A stretch of 38,006 nt of DNA from the NCBI GenBank assembly GCA_000992395.1, contig LBUD01000002.1, positions 1 to 38,006 of the forward strand, given 5' to 3'. The translations under genes and the position numbers were made by a program. The DNA comes from Parcubacteria group bacterium GW2011_GWA2_38_13 (GTDB lineage Bacteria > Patescibacteriota > Patescibacteriia > Buchananbacterales > GWA2-38-13). Shown here piece by piece: positions 1 through 9,018 of this stretch. Position 1 is the first letter of the stretch, and each line of letters starts with the position of its first letter. A model generated the notes under the pieces. That model was not told where the DNA came from. It ran no database searches and saw only the letters and a program-made list of their open reading frames with translations.

Positions 1-333
1 GGTCTTTTTTCAGCATTGCCGGCATTTGCCATAACAACAGATATCCAAAACGGTTTTGGTTACGCACAATCAATGGGATTTGGAACAAGAGATTTAAGAA
101 CAATTATTTTCACCATAATCAACGTCATATTGGGATTCTTGTCAATTATCGCGGTTCTTATCATTCTTATGGGCGGATTTAAATGGATGACGGCTGGTGG
201 AAACGAGGAAAAGGTAGAAGAAGCAAAAAAGATGATTATCGCAGGTATCGTTGGTTTAGCAGTCATATTTACATCTTTTGCAATCGCAACGTTTGTGATC
301 AACCAATTAATTTCAGCTACGGGAGCGACATAA
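1..333 (+). CDS. T4SS pilin-like small membrane protein (TrbC/VirB2-type), 5' end outside window
   Basis: Frame is open to base 1 (GLFSALPAFA, end of a signal peptide), so the TTG at 16 is probably not the true start. Motif GGFKWMTAGGNEEKVEEAKKMI followed by a second hydrophobic helix. Confidence 0.75.
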   Translation, partial: GLFSALPAFAITTDIQNGFGYAQSMGFGTRDLRTIIFTIINVILGFLSIIAVLIILMGGFKWMTAGGNEEKVEEAKKMIIAGIVGLAVIFTSFAIATFVINQLISATGAT

Positions 334-357
334 AAAGATTTCGGTATTTGTTTTATT

Positions 358-387
358 AGGGGAGATTTTGTTTTCAAAATCTCCCCT
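358..387. terminator. Stem-loop after pilin 1
   Basis: Perfect 13-bp stem AGGGGAGATTTTG / CAAAATCTCCCCT with a TTTT loop; no strong T-tract follows. Confidence 0.5.
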
Positions 388-394
388 ATATAGA

Positions 395-467
395 AAAATT
401 AAGTTAAAAGTTAAAAATGCAAAGTGCAAACTGCAACTTTTCACTTTGAATTTTTCACTTTGAACTT
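395..467. repeat. Family A degenerate inverted repeat (aaagttaaaagttaaaa ... ctttgaactt)
   Basis: AAGTTAAAAGTTAAAA arm and TTTTTCACTTTGAACTT arm, ending directly at the ATG of the next gene; similar units at 22888-23005 and 29193-29279. Confidence 0.6.
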
Positions 468-845
468 ATGAAGTTACTATTCTCTATTATTATTGCTATA
501 ATACTTTTTTCTATTATCTATCCCATTACCTCGTTTGCAGGAAGCGGCATTATTAGCGTACAAAACGTAGGTTTAAATGTAACCGCAAATGCCGCTGGCC
601 TTCCCTCTCGAAGCGATATCACGGTAATTGTTGGCGATGTGCTTGCTATTGTTTTAGGGTTTTTAGGAACACTATTCCTTGTGCTTGTGGTAATCGGCGG
701 AATCACGTGGATGACAGCTGCGGGAAACGAAGATCAGGTGCGAAAAGCAAAATCAATGATTATGGCCGCGGTTTTAGGACTTGTGGTAATATTTCTCTCC
801 TACACTTTCGCCCGAGTATTGGGCTCAATTTTATCTGTCGTATAA
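468..845 (+). CDS. T4SS pilin-like small membrane protein
   Basis: Signal peptide, two hydrophobic helices, motif GGITWMTAAGNEDQVRKAKSMI. Confidence 0.8.
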   Translation: MKLLFSIIIAIILFSIIYPITSFAGSGIISVQNVGLNVTANAAGLPSRSDITVIVGDVLAIVLGFLGTLFLVLVVIGGITWMTAAGNEDQVRKAKSMIMAAVLGLVVIFLSYTFARVLGSILSVV

Positions 846-846
846 T

Positions 847-1203
847 ATGAAACTACTCGCGTATATTTTTTTTATTAAACCCGCTATTGCCGGATCAACA
901 GCAATAAATGGTTTTATTAATAGTACAACAAACACCGCGGAACGATCAGGGCTTGCTCAACAAAATTCTCCATATGCCGAGTATATTATTGGCCAATATA
1001 TTAACAATCTATTAAATTTTTTAGGCGTTGCCTTTATTGTTTTGATTGTCTATGGCGGTATTTTATGGATGACCGCGGCTGGCAATGACCAAAGGGTTGA
1101 AAAAGCAAAAAAAATAATTATAAATTCCACTATCGGCCTAGCGATCATACTTTTATCAAAGATGATATCGCTTTTCATTGTTGAAATTCTTACACCAATA
1201 TAA
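847..1203 (+). CDS. T4SS pilin-like small membrane protein
   Basis: Motif YGGILWMTAAGNDQRVEKAKKIII; 1 nt after the previous CDS. Confidence 0.8.
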   Translation: MKLLAYIFFIKPAIAGSTAINGFINSTTNTAERSGLAQQNSPYAEYIIGQYINNLLNFLGVAFIVLIVYGGILWMTAAGNDQRVEKAKKIIINSTIGLAIILLSKMISLFIVEILTPI

Positions 1204-1206
1204 TCT

Positions 1207-1605
1207 ATGGCAAAAAAAATATTTATATATTGTATTTTATTATCCGTTTTCTTTTCGGCTCTTTCGCCACTGCAAGTTTTAGCTCAACCCTCGCCCTGCG
1301 CCGAAATGCCAAAGCTTCAAGAAAAAATTAAATGCAGTATTGATAACATGGAATTAGCTCTCAATGATGCTGACAAAGAAACGTATCTTGGCCTTGTACT
1401 CAAAGGACTTTTTTCGTTTTTAGCAGTACTTTTTTTTCTTTTAATCATTTATGGCGGTATTTTATGGATGACAGCGGCGGGCAGCGATCAAAAAATTGAA
1501 AAAGCAAAAAAAATTATAATTTCCTCAACTATTGGTATTGTCGTTGTATTCACCGCGTATCTTATCACGGTTCTTGCCATTACACTTTTACGCCCTGCTC
1601 CATAA
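1207..1605 (+). CDS. T4SS pilin-like small membrane protein
   Basis: Signal peptide and motif YGGILWMTAAGSDQKIEKAKKIII. Confidence 0.8.
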   Translation: MAKKIFIYCILLSVFFSALSPLQVLAQPSPCAEMPKLQEKIKCSIDNMELALNDADKETYLGLVLKGLFSFLAVLFFLLIIYGGILWMTAAGSDQKIEKAKKIIISSTIGIVVVFTAYLITVLAITLLRPAP

Positions 1606-1618
1606 TAATTTAATAATT

Positions 1619-2011
1619 ATGCATATTTTTCTCTCAATAATAGCTATCTTCGGCGCCGTAATAATGTTTTTTCCAAGCCCTGTGCTTGCCGGTGACGCTA
1701 TGCTTGATAAGCTTAATAGGATTGCTGCTGGCTTGGGACTCAGAACCGTAGAGCCGGCCAATGCCCAGGGGTTTTTGGGTGATTATATTGGAATAGTACT
1801 TGCTTCTCTTTTGGCGTTTCTTGGAGTTATATTTATGCTCCTTACTATTTACGCGGGTTTTTTATGGATGACGGCTAAAGGCAATGATGAGCAGGTAAGA
1901 AAGGCGCAAAAAATTCTCCAAACAACCATTATCGGTTTAGTCATCATAGCGCTTGCCTATGGCATTATGCGACTCCTTGAATCAATTTTGGGAGGATTAT
2001 TTAAAGAATAA
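1619..2011 (+). CDS. T4SS pilin-like small membrane protein
   Basis: Motif AGFLWMTAKGNDEQVRKAQKIL. Start moved from 1532 to ATG 1619 (MHIFLSIIAIFGAV, signal peptide) to avoid overlap. Confidence 0.8.
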   Translation: MHIFLSIIAIFGAVIMFFPSPVLAGDAMLDKLNRIAAGLGLRTVEPANAQGFLGDYIGIVLASLLAFLGVIFMLLTIYAGFLWMTAKGNDEQVRKAQKILQTTIIGLVIIALAYGIMRLLESILGGLFKE

Positions 2012-2013
2012 AT

Positions 2014-2427
2014 ATGGATAAAAAAAATTTACATTTCATAATATTGCTAACAGTTATCTTAACTTTAATAATAATAGCAGTTGCTCATCCCATATCTGCA
2101 AGCCCATTTAACAATCCGCTGATAAACGGCATCACAAACCAGCTCTATAATACCAATAGCGTGGGGAGCAGCCCGGAATATACTTTTATTGAAACACTTG
2201 GAGCAATCGTGTTTATGCTTATTTCCTTTCTTGGTGTAATATTTATCGTGCTTATTATGTATGGCGGATTTATTTGGATGGATGCTAAGGGAAATGAAAG
2301 CGATGTGCAAAAAGCTAAACACATTATCCGCGATGCAGTGGTTGGACTTATTATACTTGGATCGTCCTATGGAATTTGGATTATGGTATATAGCCTTCTT
2401 TTCGGCGAATGGGCCGCTGTTTCTTAA
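2014..2427 (+). CDS. T4SS pilin-like small membrane protein
   Basis: Motif YGGFIWMDAKGNESDVQKAKHII. Confidence 0.8.
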   Translation: MDKKNLHFIILLTVILTLIIIAVAHPISASPFNNPLINGITNQLYNTNSVGSSPEYTFIETLGAIVFMLISFLGVIFIVLIMYGGFIWMDAKGNESDVQKAKHIIRDAVVGLIILGSSYGIWIMVYSLLFGEWAAVS

Positions 2428-2436
2428 ATTAATTCT

Positions 2437-2898
2437 ATGAATCTCAACGCTATTAAAAAAATTATTTACAAGGCATATTATTTTTATATTATTTCCTATG
2501 CTTTAATAATGGGGGCGTATGCACGTGCCCAAGATATCACGACCGAAAATCCTATATTTTCAGAAAGACTCGCTGATAAAATGCAACGCTGGTCTTCGGG
2601 TTTTGCACAAAAAATTGGATTTAATGTAATATCATTGCCTGGAGTAATCGCGCTTTTAATTTTTGTTGTTCTTGCCGTTCTCTCCATATTATTCATAGCA
2701 TTGGTTTTTTACGGCGGATACAAATGGATGATGGCAAGAGGAAATGAACAGGAAGTTGAAGAAGCAAGGGCAATAATCAGGCAAGCCATTATCGGCCTTA
2801 TAGTGCTTTTGGCATCATACGCCTTCGGCTATTTTATCTTATATTATCTTATTACCGGAGGGTCGGGAGTGGGCGCGCCGGCAACACCATATAACTAA
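2437..2898 (+). CDS. T4SS pilin-like small membrane protein
   Basis: Motif YGGYKWMMARGNEQEVEEARAII. Confidence 0.8.
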   Translation: MNLNAIKKIIYKAYYFYIISYALIMGAYARAQDITTENPIFSERLADKMQRWSSGFAQKIGFNVISLPGVIALLIFVVLAVLSILFIALVFYGGYKWMMARGNEQEVEEARAIIRQAIIGLIVLLASYAFGYFILYYLITGGSGVGAPATPYN

Positions 2899-2899
2899 C

Positions 2900-3042
2900 C
2901 TTGAATTACGAAATATTTGTTTTATACTCAAATCCATTAAAAAATCCTAAATACGAAATCCTAAATTCTAAACAAATCACAAATTCAAAATCACAAAGTT
3001 TTAAAATGTTTCGGGTTTGGAATTTCGAATTTAATTACTTTT
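2900..3042. repeat. Family B degenerate inverted repeat (aaatcctaaatacgaaat ... gtttcgggtttggaatttcgaattt)
   Basis: Units of AAATCCTAAA/CGAAAT facing TTTCGG/GAATTTCGAATTT; related to 5788-5915, 23477-23618 and 24690-24831. Confidence 0.55.
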
Positions 3043-3486
3043 ATGCGTATCATATTAAAACTTTCTAAAATAATAACGCTACTATTTTTATTTTTTACGC
3101 CAGTATATCCTGTTTTTGCGCAAGGAATCGGCGGAGCAAAGCTTTGGGACAGCGTCAGGGGCTTATTAAGGCCAATCGGAGGAGCTTTTGGATATCAGTC
3201 GGGCATTCCCCCGGATATTCGCATAGTTGCATCCATGATTATTAATATTATGACAAGAATGCTCATATTCGTATTCATACTTCTGATTTTTTACGGCGGG
3301 TATGTTTATATGATGGCAAAGGGAGAAGAAGATGAGGTGCGAAGGGGCAAGGGCATTTTACGCACAGGAATTATCGGCGTAATAATTATTTTTTCTTCGC
3401 TTTCAATAGCAAAATATGTTGTCGGAAGCATTTATTGCGCCACAAGCGAATACACGGATTGGTGCTTATTTTTCATGAGATTATAG
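3043..3486 (+). CDS. T4SS pilin-like small membrane protein (most divergent copy)
   Basis: Signal peptide, two helices, motif YGGYVYMMAKGEEDEVRRGKGIL. Confidence 0.75.
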   Translation: MRIILKLSKIITLLFLFFTPVYPVFAQGIGGAKLWDSVRGLLRPIGGAFGYQSGIPPDIRIVASMIINIMTRMLIFVFILLIFYGGYVYMMAKGEEDEVRRGKGILRTGIIGVIIIFSSLSIAKYVVGSIYCATSEYTDWCLFFMRL

Positions 3487-3511
3487 TGTCTCCGCACATC
3501 TTGCTTTATGC

Positions 3512-3577
3512 TTTAACCCCGCTACCAAAAAAAAATATTTTAAAACACATACACAAATAAAAGGTAGCGGGGTTAAA
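3512..3577. terminator. Long-loop stem-loop at the end of the pilin array
   Basis: Perfect 15-bp arms TTTAACCCCGCTACC (3512-3526) and GGTAGCGGGGTTAAA (3563-3577), A-rich 36-nt loop, followed by TTTT. Confidence 0.55.
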
Positions 3578-3614
3578 TTTTGTCTACTTTTTCTTTTTAA
3601 AATACAATATATTT

Positions 3615-5789
3615 ATGATATTCGCCCTAAAAACACATTTTAATAAATATTCCTATTTTTATTTATGGTTTTCCATATTTTTTTATATACTTTTTTTCAG
3701 CGCATTAAATATATTTAAATATTTAAATTACGGTTACAGCTCGCTTGATCTTGGAATCATCAGCCAAGTTTTTTTTAATTCTGCGAATGGCAATCTCTTT
3801 GCTTCGTCTATTCACTCCCCCACATATCTTGGCGACCACTTCAGCCCCATCCTTTTATTTCTATTGCCTTTTTATACTATCTATAAACATCCGCTAACGC
3901 TATGCGTTATGCAAAATATTGTTTTAGCGCTGTCCACATTTCCCATATTCCTTATTTCAAAAAAATACTTCTCTCCCATCGCTTCGCTTGGCATATCGCT
4001 TGCATGGCTCTTAAATCCGACTCTTCAGAATATGAGCATGTTTGAATTTTCATTTCTTGCTTTTGCAATCCCCTTTTTGCTTTTTGCTTTTTATTTTTAT
4101 AAAAAAAATAACTTTTTACTTTTTCTTGTATGCATTGCTTGCGCGCTTCTTGCGCGAGAAGATGTTGCGCTTTATGTTTTTATGTTCGCGGTTCTGTCCC
4201 TAATTGAAAAAAAAGGCATTATATGGATCGTTACGCCATTTGTTGTAGCTATAGGATATTTTTTTTCAGCAATGAGCGTTATCAATTCGTTCAGATCAGG
4301 TGGCGGATATAAATTTTTTGTCTATTACGCTTGGCTTGGAGAAACCCCATTTGAAATTATTCAAAATATATTTTTACATCCATTAATAATTTTATTTCAT
4401 TTTTTCAATATACCAAATATTGAAATGATCTTAGGGCTTCTTTTACCATTTGCTTTTTTACCAATACTTTGCCCTAAATACCTTCTGTTGGCGATTCCCT
4501 CGTATTTACAAATATTTTTCTTAGCCTCTCATCCGGGCATTATAGTTTTAAAAACCCATTATGGAGCGCTTTTTTTACCGCCTCTTTTTATATCATTTAT
4601 ATATTCCTTAAAAAAGCTTAAAAAAATAAAAAACACCCCTGGGCCCAAGACACAATTTATATCTCTTTTTATTAAAGAACCATTGGGAATCATAATCCTT
4701 ATTATTGCATCAATATATGGCAGTATCACTATAGGACCCATTGCCGGAACCATTGTAAAAAATATTATAAATAGAGATGCTTATGCGATATCTGAAAAAA
4801 AATTTTTATTAAATAAAATACCAAGCCATGCGCCAATTGCAAGTTCCTATGATTTTCTGCCCCAGCTCTCATCAAGAGAACAGCTTTATTCAATGCATTA
4901 TTTCTATCTTGGACAAAAACAATTGAGTAATACCCCGTATGCCCTACCCGAAGATACCCAATATCTTCTTATAAATTTTTCCGATTTCATATCCTATGAA
5001 CTTCAATATAAAAATAATCCCGTATACCAAGAAAACTATTATTTTGGCGATAATCGTATTAATGAAAGAATAAAAAAAGATGATTTTGGCATTGTAGAAA
5101 TTTTTGATGATATTGCTTTGTATAAAAAAAATTACAACTCGAATATTTTCTTATATTCAATTATTGATAATAATACAAAAATATCCAATCCAAAAAATAC
5201 TCAATTTGGCTTTGGACTTACCCTTCTTGGATATAATTCTTCCGGCCTCAGCTTTTACCCAACGACTATCAAGAGAAAGGGATTACCTCTTGCCGATATT
5301 TTTCCCAGACTGTCCGACGATTGTCATTCTGAGGCCAATGGCCGAAGAATCCCCAGGCAATTTGCGCTATATTGTGGGATCCTTCACTCCGTTCAGGATG
5401 ACACAAGGGAGTTGACGGACAGTCTCGGGTCGGGGGTGAGGGTGATCCCGATAGAGCTTTTTTGGAAAGTAAATCAAAAAATAGAAACAAATTATTTTAT
5501 TTCCATACATCTAAAAAATAATGCGGGTAAAAACGTGTATGAAAAAATATATTCATTGGGATATGGGATATTTCCAACCCATGAATGGAAAACAATAAAT
5601 ATTATTCAAACTAATTATTGGCCGTACATACCGGGCTCGGTTTCGGCGGGAGAGTATAGTATATATCTTAATGTTTTTGAAATAGAAGATGGCAATGTAT
5701 TCTTTGATTCTGATTTATCTACAAAAAACTATGTAACAAAAAAACGAATTCTTGGCGAATCCGTCCTGCTTGAAAAAATAAAATTCTAA
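3615..5789 (+). CDS. DUF2079-type polytopic membrane protein with an in-frame palindromic element insertion
   Basis: N-terminal YSSLDLGIISQVFFNSANGNLF...YLGDHFSPILLFLLPFYTIY fits DUF2079 membrane proteins; many TM segments. Confidence 0.7.
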   Translation: MIFALKTHFNKYSYFYLWFSIFFYILFFSALNIFKYLNYGYSSLDLGIISQVFFNSANGNLFASSIHSPTYLGDHFSPILLFLLPFYTIYKHPLTLCVMQNIVLALSTFPIFLISKKYFSPIASLGISLAWLLNPTLQNMSMFEFSFLAFAIPFLLFAFYFYKKNNFLLFLVCIACALLAREDVALYVFMFAVLSLIEKKGIIWIVTPFVVAIGYFFSAMSVINSFRSGGGYKFFVYYAWLGETPFEIIQNIFLHPLIILFHFFNIPNIEMILGLLLPFAFLPILCPKYLLLAIPSYLQIFFLASHPGIIVLKTHYGALFLPPLFISFIYSLKKLKKIKNTPGPKTQFISLFIKEPLGIIILIIASIYGSITIGPIAGTIVKNIINRDAYAISEKKFLLNKIPSHAPIASSYDFLPQLSSREQLYSMHYFYLGQKQLSNTPYALPEDTQYLLINFSDFISYELQYKNNPVYQENYYFGDNRINERIKKDDFGIVEIFDDIALYKKNYNSNIFLYSIIDNNTKISNPKNTQFGFGLTLLGYNSSGLSFYPTTIKRKGLPLADIFPRLSDDCHSEANGRRIPRQFALYCGILHSVQDDTRELTDSLGSGVRVIPIELFWKVNQKIETNYFISIHLKNNAGKNVYEKIYSLGYGIFPTHEWKTINIIQTNYWPYIPGSVSAGEYSIYLNVFEIEDGNVFFDSDLSTKNYVTKKRILGESVLLEKIKF
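5304..5429. repeat. MITE/REP-like palindromic element, copy 1 (intragenic)
   Basis: Terminal inverted repeats CCCAGACTGTCCG ... CGGACAGTCTCGGG; internal GTCATTCTGA...TTCAGGATGAC and GAAGAATCC...GGATCCTTC pairs; homologous to 21907-22013. Confidence 0.85.
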
Positions 5790-5915
5790 ATTCGAATATC
5801 GAAATCCTAAACAAACTCGAAATTCCAATCTTCCAAACTCAAAATATCTGTTTGGAACATTGTGATTTTGGATTTGTCTCGGATTTAGGATTTAAAATTT
5901 CGGGTTTACTTTATA
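5788..5915. repeat. Family B degenerate inverted repeat in a convergent junction
   Basis: aaattcgaatatcgaaatcctaaacaaactcgaaattcc ... ggatttgtctcggatttaggatttaaaatttcgggttt. Confidence 0.55.
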
Positions 5916-7544
5916 TATTGCCACCTCTCCACTATCAAATACCGTGGAGAGGTATTTTTTTTCTTCAGGACTATATTTCCCAAGCATTTTTTCTCGAGAG
6001 CCGTAATATATATGCGTTATGCCATAATTTCGCAAAAACTCAAACTTCTCATTATCAAAAATGTTATCTTGAAAAAATTTTTGCACTTTTTTTTCCTTAT
6101 CTGAAAAATATAATGTTTCTACCGCGTGGCCTGCAAAAACTGTTTTCCCGCTTATCCCAGAAATAAAATGCGCAGAATTTACATCAGCTAAAATCCGCAC
6201 CGTGTCTTCAGGTCGATCTGACAACCACTGCATAGACAATTTCTCTTTTTGAGAAATATATACAGAGGGATTTGCTTCTATGGATAGCGCGATATCTCTT
6301 GCCCAGACAAATACATTTGATGCCCCGAAAAGCATTGCTAAAATATAAATAGCAGCAACCGGATTATTAAAAATATATTTTTTTATAAAAACGCTTTTTA
6401 TAGTATTTTCTATCCTTGGATATAGATACCAAAGATATTCAAAAGCAAAAAATATCAGCGGAATGGATAGCCCTTCCACCATTCTTCTTTGAAAATTGAA
6501 AGGCAAATAAATTATAATTATCTGCGCAACAAGCCAAATGAGTAAAAATATTTTTATATCGTCCTTTTCTTTTTGCTTTAAAAATCTATATATTCCGCAT
6601 ACGCCAAATATGAATAAAAATCCGTAACTTAAGAGAATCAAATGTGGCATCGGGGTTAAGTTAATATTTTGCTCAGCGCGCACACGCGAAACAATATCAT
6701 TTGTCATTATAAACGCGTAATATAAAAGCATTGGCGCGGAAATTAGCAGGATAATAGCTCCTTGATAAAACGCGCGAATATTTTGTTTGTTTTTCGTAGC
6801 AAACAAATATAGTATATGCGAAAAAATAACCGCGCATATAATTGGAAATAAAAATGGATGAAAACTTAGAAGCAAAAGCGATAAAGCCCCTGCAATAACA
6901 CAATAAATAAATTTTTGTCTTTCCAGCCCGACCAGATACAATAAAAAAATTATTACCAATAGCGCAAGGGATAAAACCATATGCCCGGAGTGAAGCATTG
7001 ATAAAAATATATTGGATTCGGCAACCCACACATCCATTGGTTTTCCATAGTACCCGCCGTCCATGTCAACATTCGCAAATAATGGCTCAAGGTAAGCCCC
7101 GACGCCTGATGCAAAACACAGAAATAAAAAAAAGAATTTCCTTTTATTCAACTCTCTATATAAATAACTTGCAAAAACATACAGCGTAAATAATAAAATT
7201 GGAATAGCGGCTATCCGCGCCGCGTGAAATGCCAAAATCGGCGAAAAGGAAAAAACTTTTCCGATCATGCCGGCAAAATTCCAAAAAGTATTTATTATAT
7301 TATATCGGGTTGATTCTGTAGTATATAAATCCCGATACAGAAAATGTCCCTTGTAAGTTTCCAAAATATTGGAAAAATAAACGTGATAATCCCCCGGCGC
7401 CAAACTATGAATGCCGGTAAAATATGCATCCTTGGGAGCATACATATAACCAAAAACAAACGGTATGGATGTACATACGATAATAATACCGGCAATAAGC
7501 CCGACAAACCACCACTCGCTTTTTGTGATTTTTATACCGAACAT
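5892..7544 (-). CDS. GT-C-like polytopic membrane glycosyltransferase-type protein
   Basis: 550 aa, many TM segments, soluble C-terminus with ITHIYYGSREK as in the paralogous GT-C proteins here. Confidence 0.6.
   Translation of the reverse strand: MFGIKITKSEWWFVGLIAGIIIVCTSIPFVFGYMYAPKDAYFTGIHSLAPGDYHVYFSNILETYKGHFLYRDLYTTESTRYNIINTFWNFAGMIGKVFSFSPILAFHAARIAAIPILLFTLYVFASYLYRELNKRKFFFLFLCFASGVGAYLEPLFANVDMDGGYYGKPMDVWVAESNIFLSMLHSGHMVLSLALLVIIFLLYLVGLERQKFIYCVIAGALSLLLLSFHPFLFPIICAVIFSHILYLFATKNKQNIRAFYQGAIILLISAPMLLYYAFIMTNDIVSRVRAEQNINLTPMPHLILLSYGFLFIFGVCGIYRFLKQKEKDDIKIFLLIWLVAQIIIIYLPFNFQRRMVEGLSIPLIFFAFEYLWYLYPRIENTIKSVFIKKYIFNNPVAAIYILAMLFGASNVFVWARDIALSIEANPSVYISQKEKLSMQWLSDRPEDTVRILADVNSAHFISGISGKTVFAGHAVETLYFSDKEKKVQKFFQDNIFDNEKFEFLRNYGITHIYYGSREKMLGKYSPEEKKYLSTVFDSGEVAIYKVNPKF
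5923..5962 (+). terminator. Rho-independent terminator for the plus-strand gene, inside the convergent minus-strand CDS
   Basis: ACCTCTCCAC (5923-5932) / GTGGAGAGGT (5944-5953), 11-nt loop, followed by A and T8. Confidence 0.75.
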
Positions 7545-7559
7545 ATTTTTATATATAGC

Positions 7560-8267
7560 TTACTTGTGCTTACGAAATCTCAGCGCCAGAACTTTCAAAA
7601 AACTCTCCAGCATTATCTTAATTTGAAATTTTGATTTACCTTCGCGCCTTTCTGTAAAAATAATCGGAATTTCTTTAATTACAAATCCGGCTTTATATGC
7701 TTTATAGGTTGTTTCAATTTGAAAGTTATAGCCCACGGATTCCAATGTATTTAGATTAATTGCTTCAAGAACTTTTCGCTTATAACATTTAAATCCTCCC
7801 GTGAGATCCCGTATGGGCACGCTGAGCATTGTTCGTGCATATATATTTCCAAAACGGCTAACCATTCTGCGAGTGAAATTCCAATTTTCCACTCCCCCGC
7901 CCCGGCAATATCTTGATCCCAAAACAAGATCGCTCTCCTGTATAGCCGCAAGAAATTCAGGAATATATTTCGGGCTATGGGAAAAATCCGCGTCCATTTC
8001 AAAAATCAAATCCGCACCGTCGCTAAGAGCTTTTTTAAATCCGGCAACATACGCACGCCCCAGCCCCTCCTTTTTTTCCCGATGAATAATATCCAAGTGT
8101 GGATATTGCGCTTTCCTACTTTCAACCAGCTCACCGGTTCCGTCCGGAGAATTATCATCAACGACCAAAACATGTAAATCTTCAATCGCTAAATCAAAAA
8201 TCTTTTTTATAAGCGCCTCAATATTTAGCCTTTCGTTATATGTCGGTATGATAATAATTTTTTTCAT
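7560..8267 (-). CDS. GT2 family glycosyltransferase, dolichyl-phosphate mannosyltransferase-like
   Basis: MKKIIIIPTYNERLNIEALIKKI, VVDDNSPDGT, EMDADFSHSP, GSRYCRGGGV, RDLTGGFKCY. Start set to the internal Met (8267). Confidence 0.85.
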   Translation of the reverse strand: MKKIIIIPTYNERLNIEALIKKIFDLAIEDLHVLVVDDNSPDGTGELVESRKAQYPHLDIIHREKKEGLGRAYVAGFKKALSDGADLIFEMDADFSHSPKYIPEFLAAIQESDLVLGSRYCRGGGVENWNFTRRMVSRFGNIYARTMLSVPIRDLTGGFKCYKRKVLEAINLNTLESVGYNFQIETTYKAYKAGFVIKEIPIIFTERREGKSKFQIKIMLESFLKVLALRFRKHK

Positions 8268-8979
8268 AAGGTTTTTTAACAATAAATGCCACCGCAGGAA
8301 CTGCAATTTCCCTGATAACGGGAATTTTTGTAAAAAAATGCAATCGAAAATGTGTATCTTTCGTATCGAGAATTTTAAAACCCGATCTCAGAATCATGGC
8401 ATTCATTTTTTTAAAAGTTATTTTATACAAATCGCACTCTTCGTAAGAATTGCCTGGGATATTATTACGAAAAAATAATTTCCTTAAAAATTTTGCTATT
8501 GCAAAAGGAAAAATATGGAATGGCTTGAGCTGATGGCCTGCATGAGGATTATACCATGGCGGTATGGCAAAGTATCCTATGCCTCCAGGCTTTAATACTC
8601 TATATATCTCATCCAAAGACAGCTGTTGTTTTTCATAAGATATGTGCTCAAGAACATTTCTCAATAACGCCACATCAAACGTATTGCCTTGGAATGGCAT
8701 TGCGTCAGCGGGTGCTTTGATAGTATCGGACCAAATAATTTTTTTTGGAAAGGGTTCTACATTAATCGGTTTACAGTTTCGATTTTCAGATAAAAATTTG
8801 CAGAACTCCCCATTCGCCCCGCCAACATCCAAAATTGTTTTGTTTTGAAGCGATATATATTCTTCAATTTCATAAAGAAAGATACCGGCAAAATATTCGC
8901 ACATCCTTGGATAATTGTCTTCCCTAAACCTATAAAAATTAAAAAGAATTAATTTTTTATAATGCTGAAGTAAATTCAT
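8236..8979 (-). CDS. Class I SAM-dependent methyltransferase
   Basis: ILDVGGANGEFCKFL motif I and ALLRNVLEHIS...LDEIYRVLKPGGIGYFAIP. Confidence 0.8.
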   Translation of the reverse strand: MNLLQHYKKLILFNFYRFREDNYPRMCEYFAGIFLYEIEEYISLQNKTILDVGGANGEFCKFLSENRNCKPINVEPFPKKIIWSDTIKAPADAMPFQGNTFDVALLRNVLEHISYEKQQLSLDEIYRVLKPGGIGYFAIPPWYNPHAGHQLKPFHIFPFAIAKFLRKLFFRNNIPGNSYEECDLYKITFKKMNAMILRSGFKILDTKDTHFRLHFFTKIPVIREIAVPAVAFIVKKPYEKNYYHTDI

Positions 8980-9018
8980 TTGTTTATAATATTATTGTTT
9001 CGTGTAATAATAAATTAA

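Noticed and set aside
5104-5490. ORFs 5104..5415 (+) and 5269..5490 (-) over the DUF2079 gene
   Set aside because: Alternative frames of the larger CDS and of the palindromic element; no independent protein signature.
5852-6166. Plus-strand ORF of 104 aa
   Set aside because: Antisense to the convincing 550-aa minus-strand CDS; its start lies in the family B repeat.
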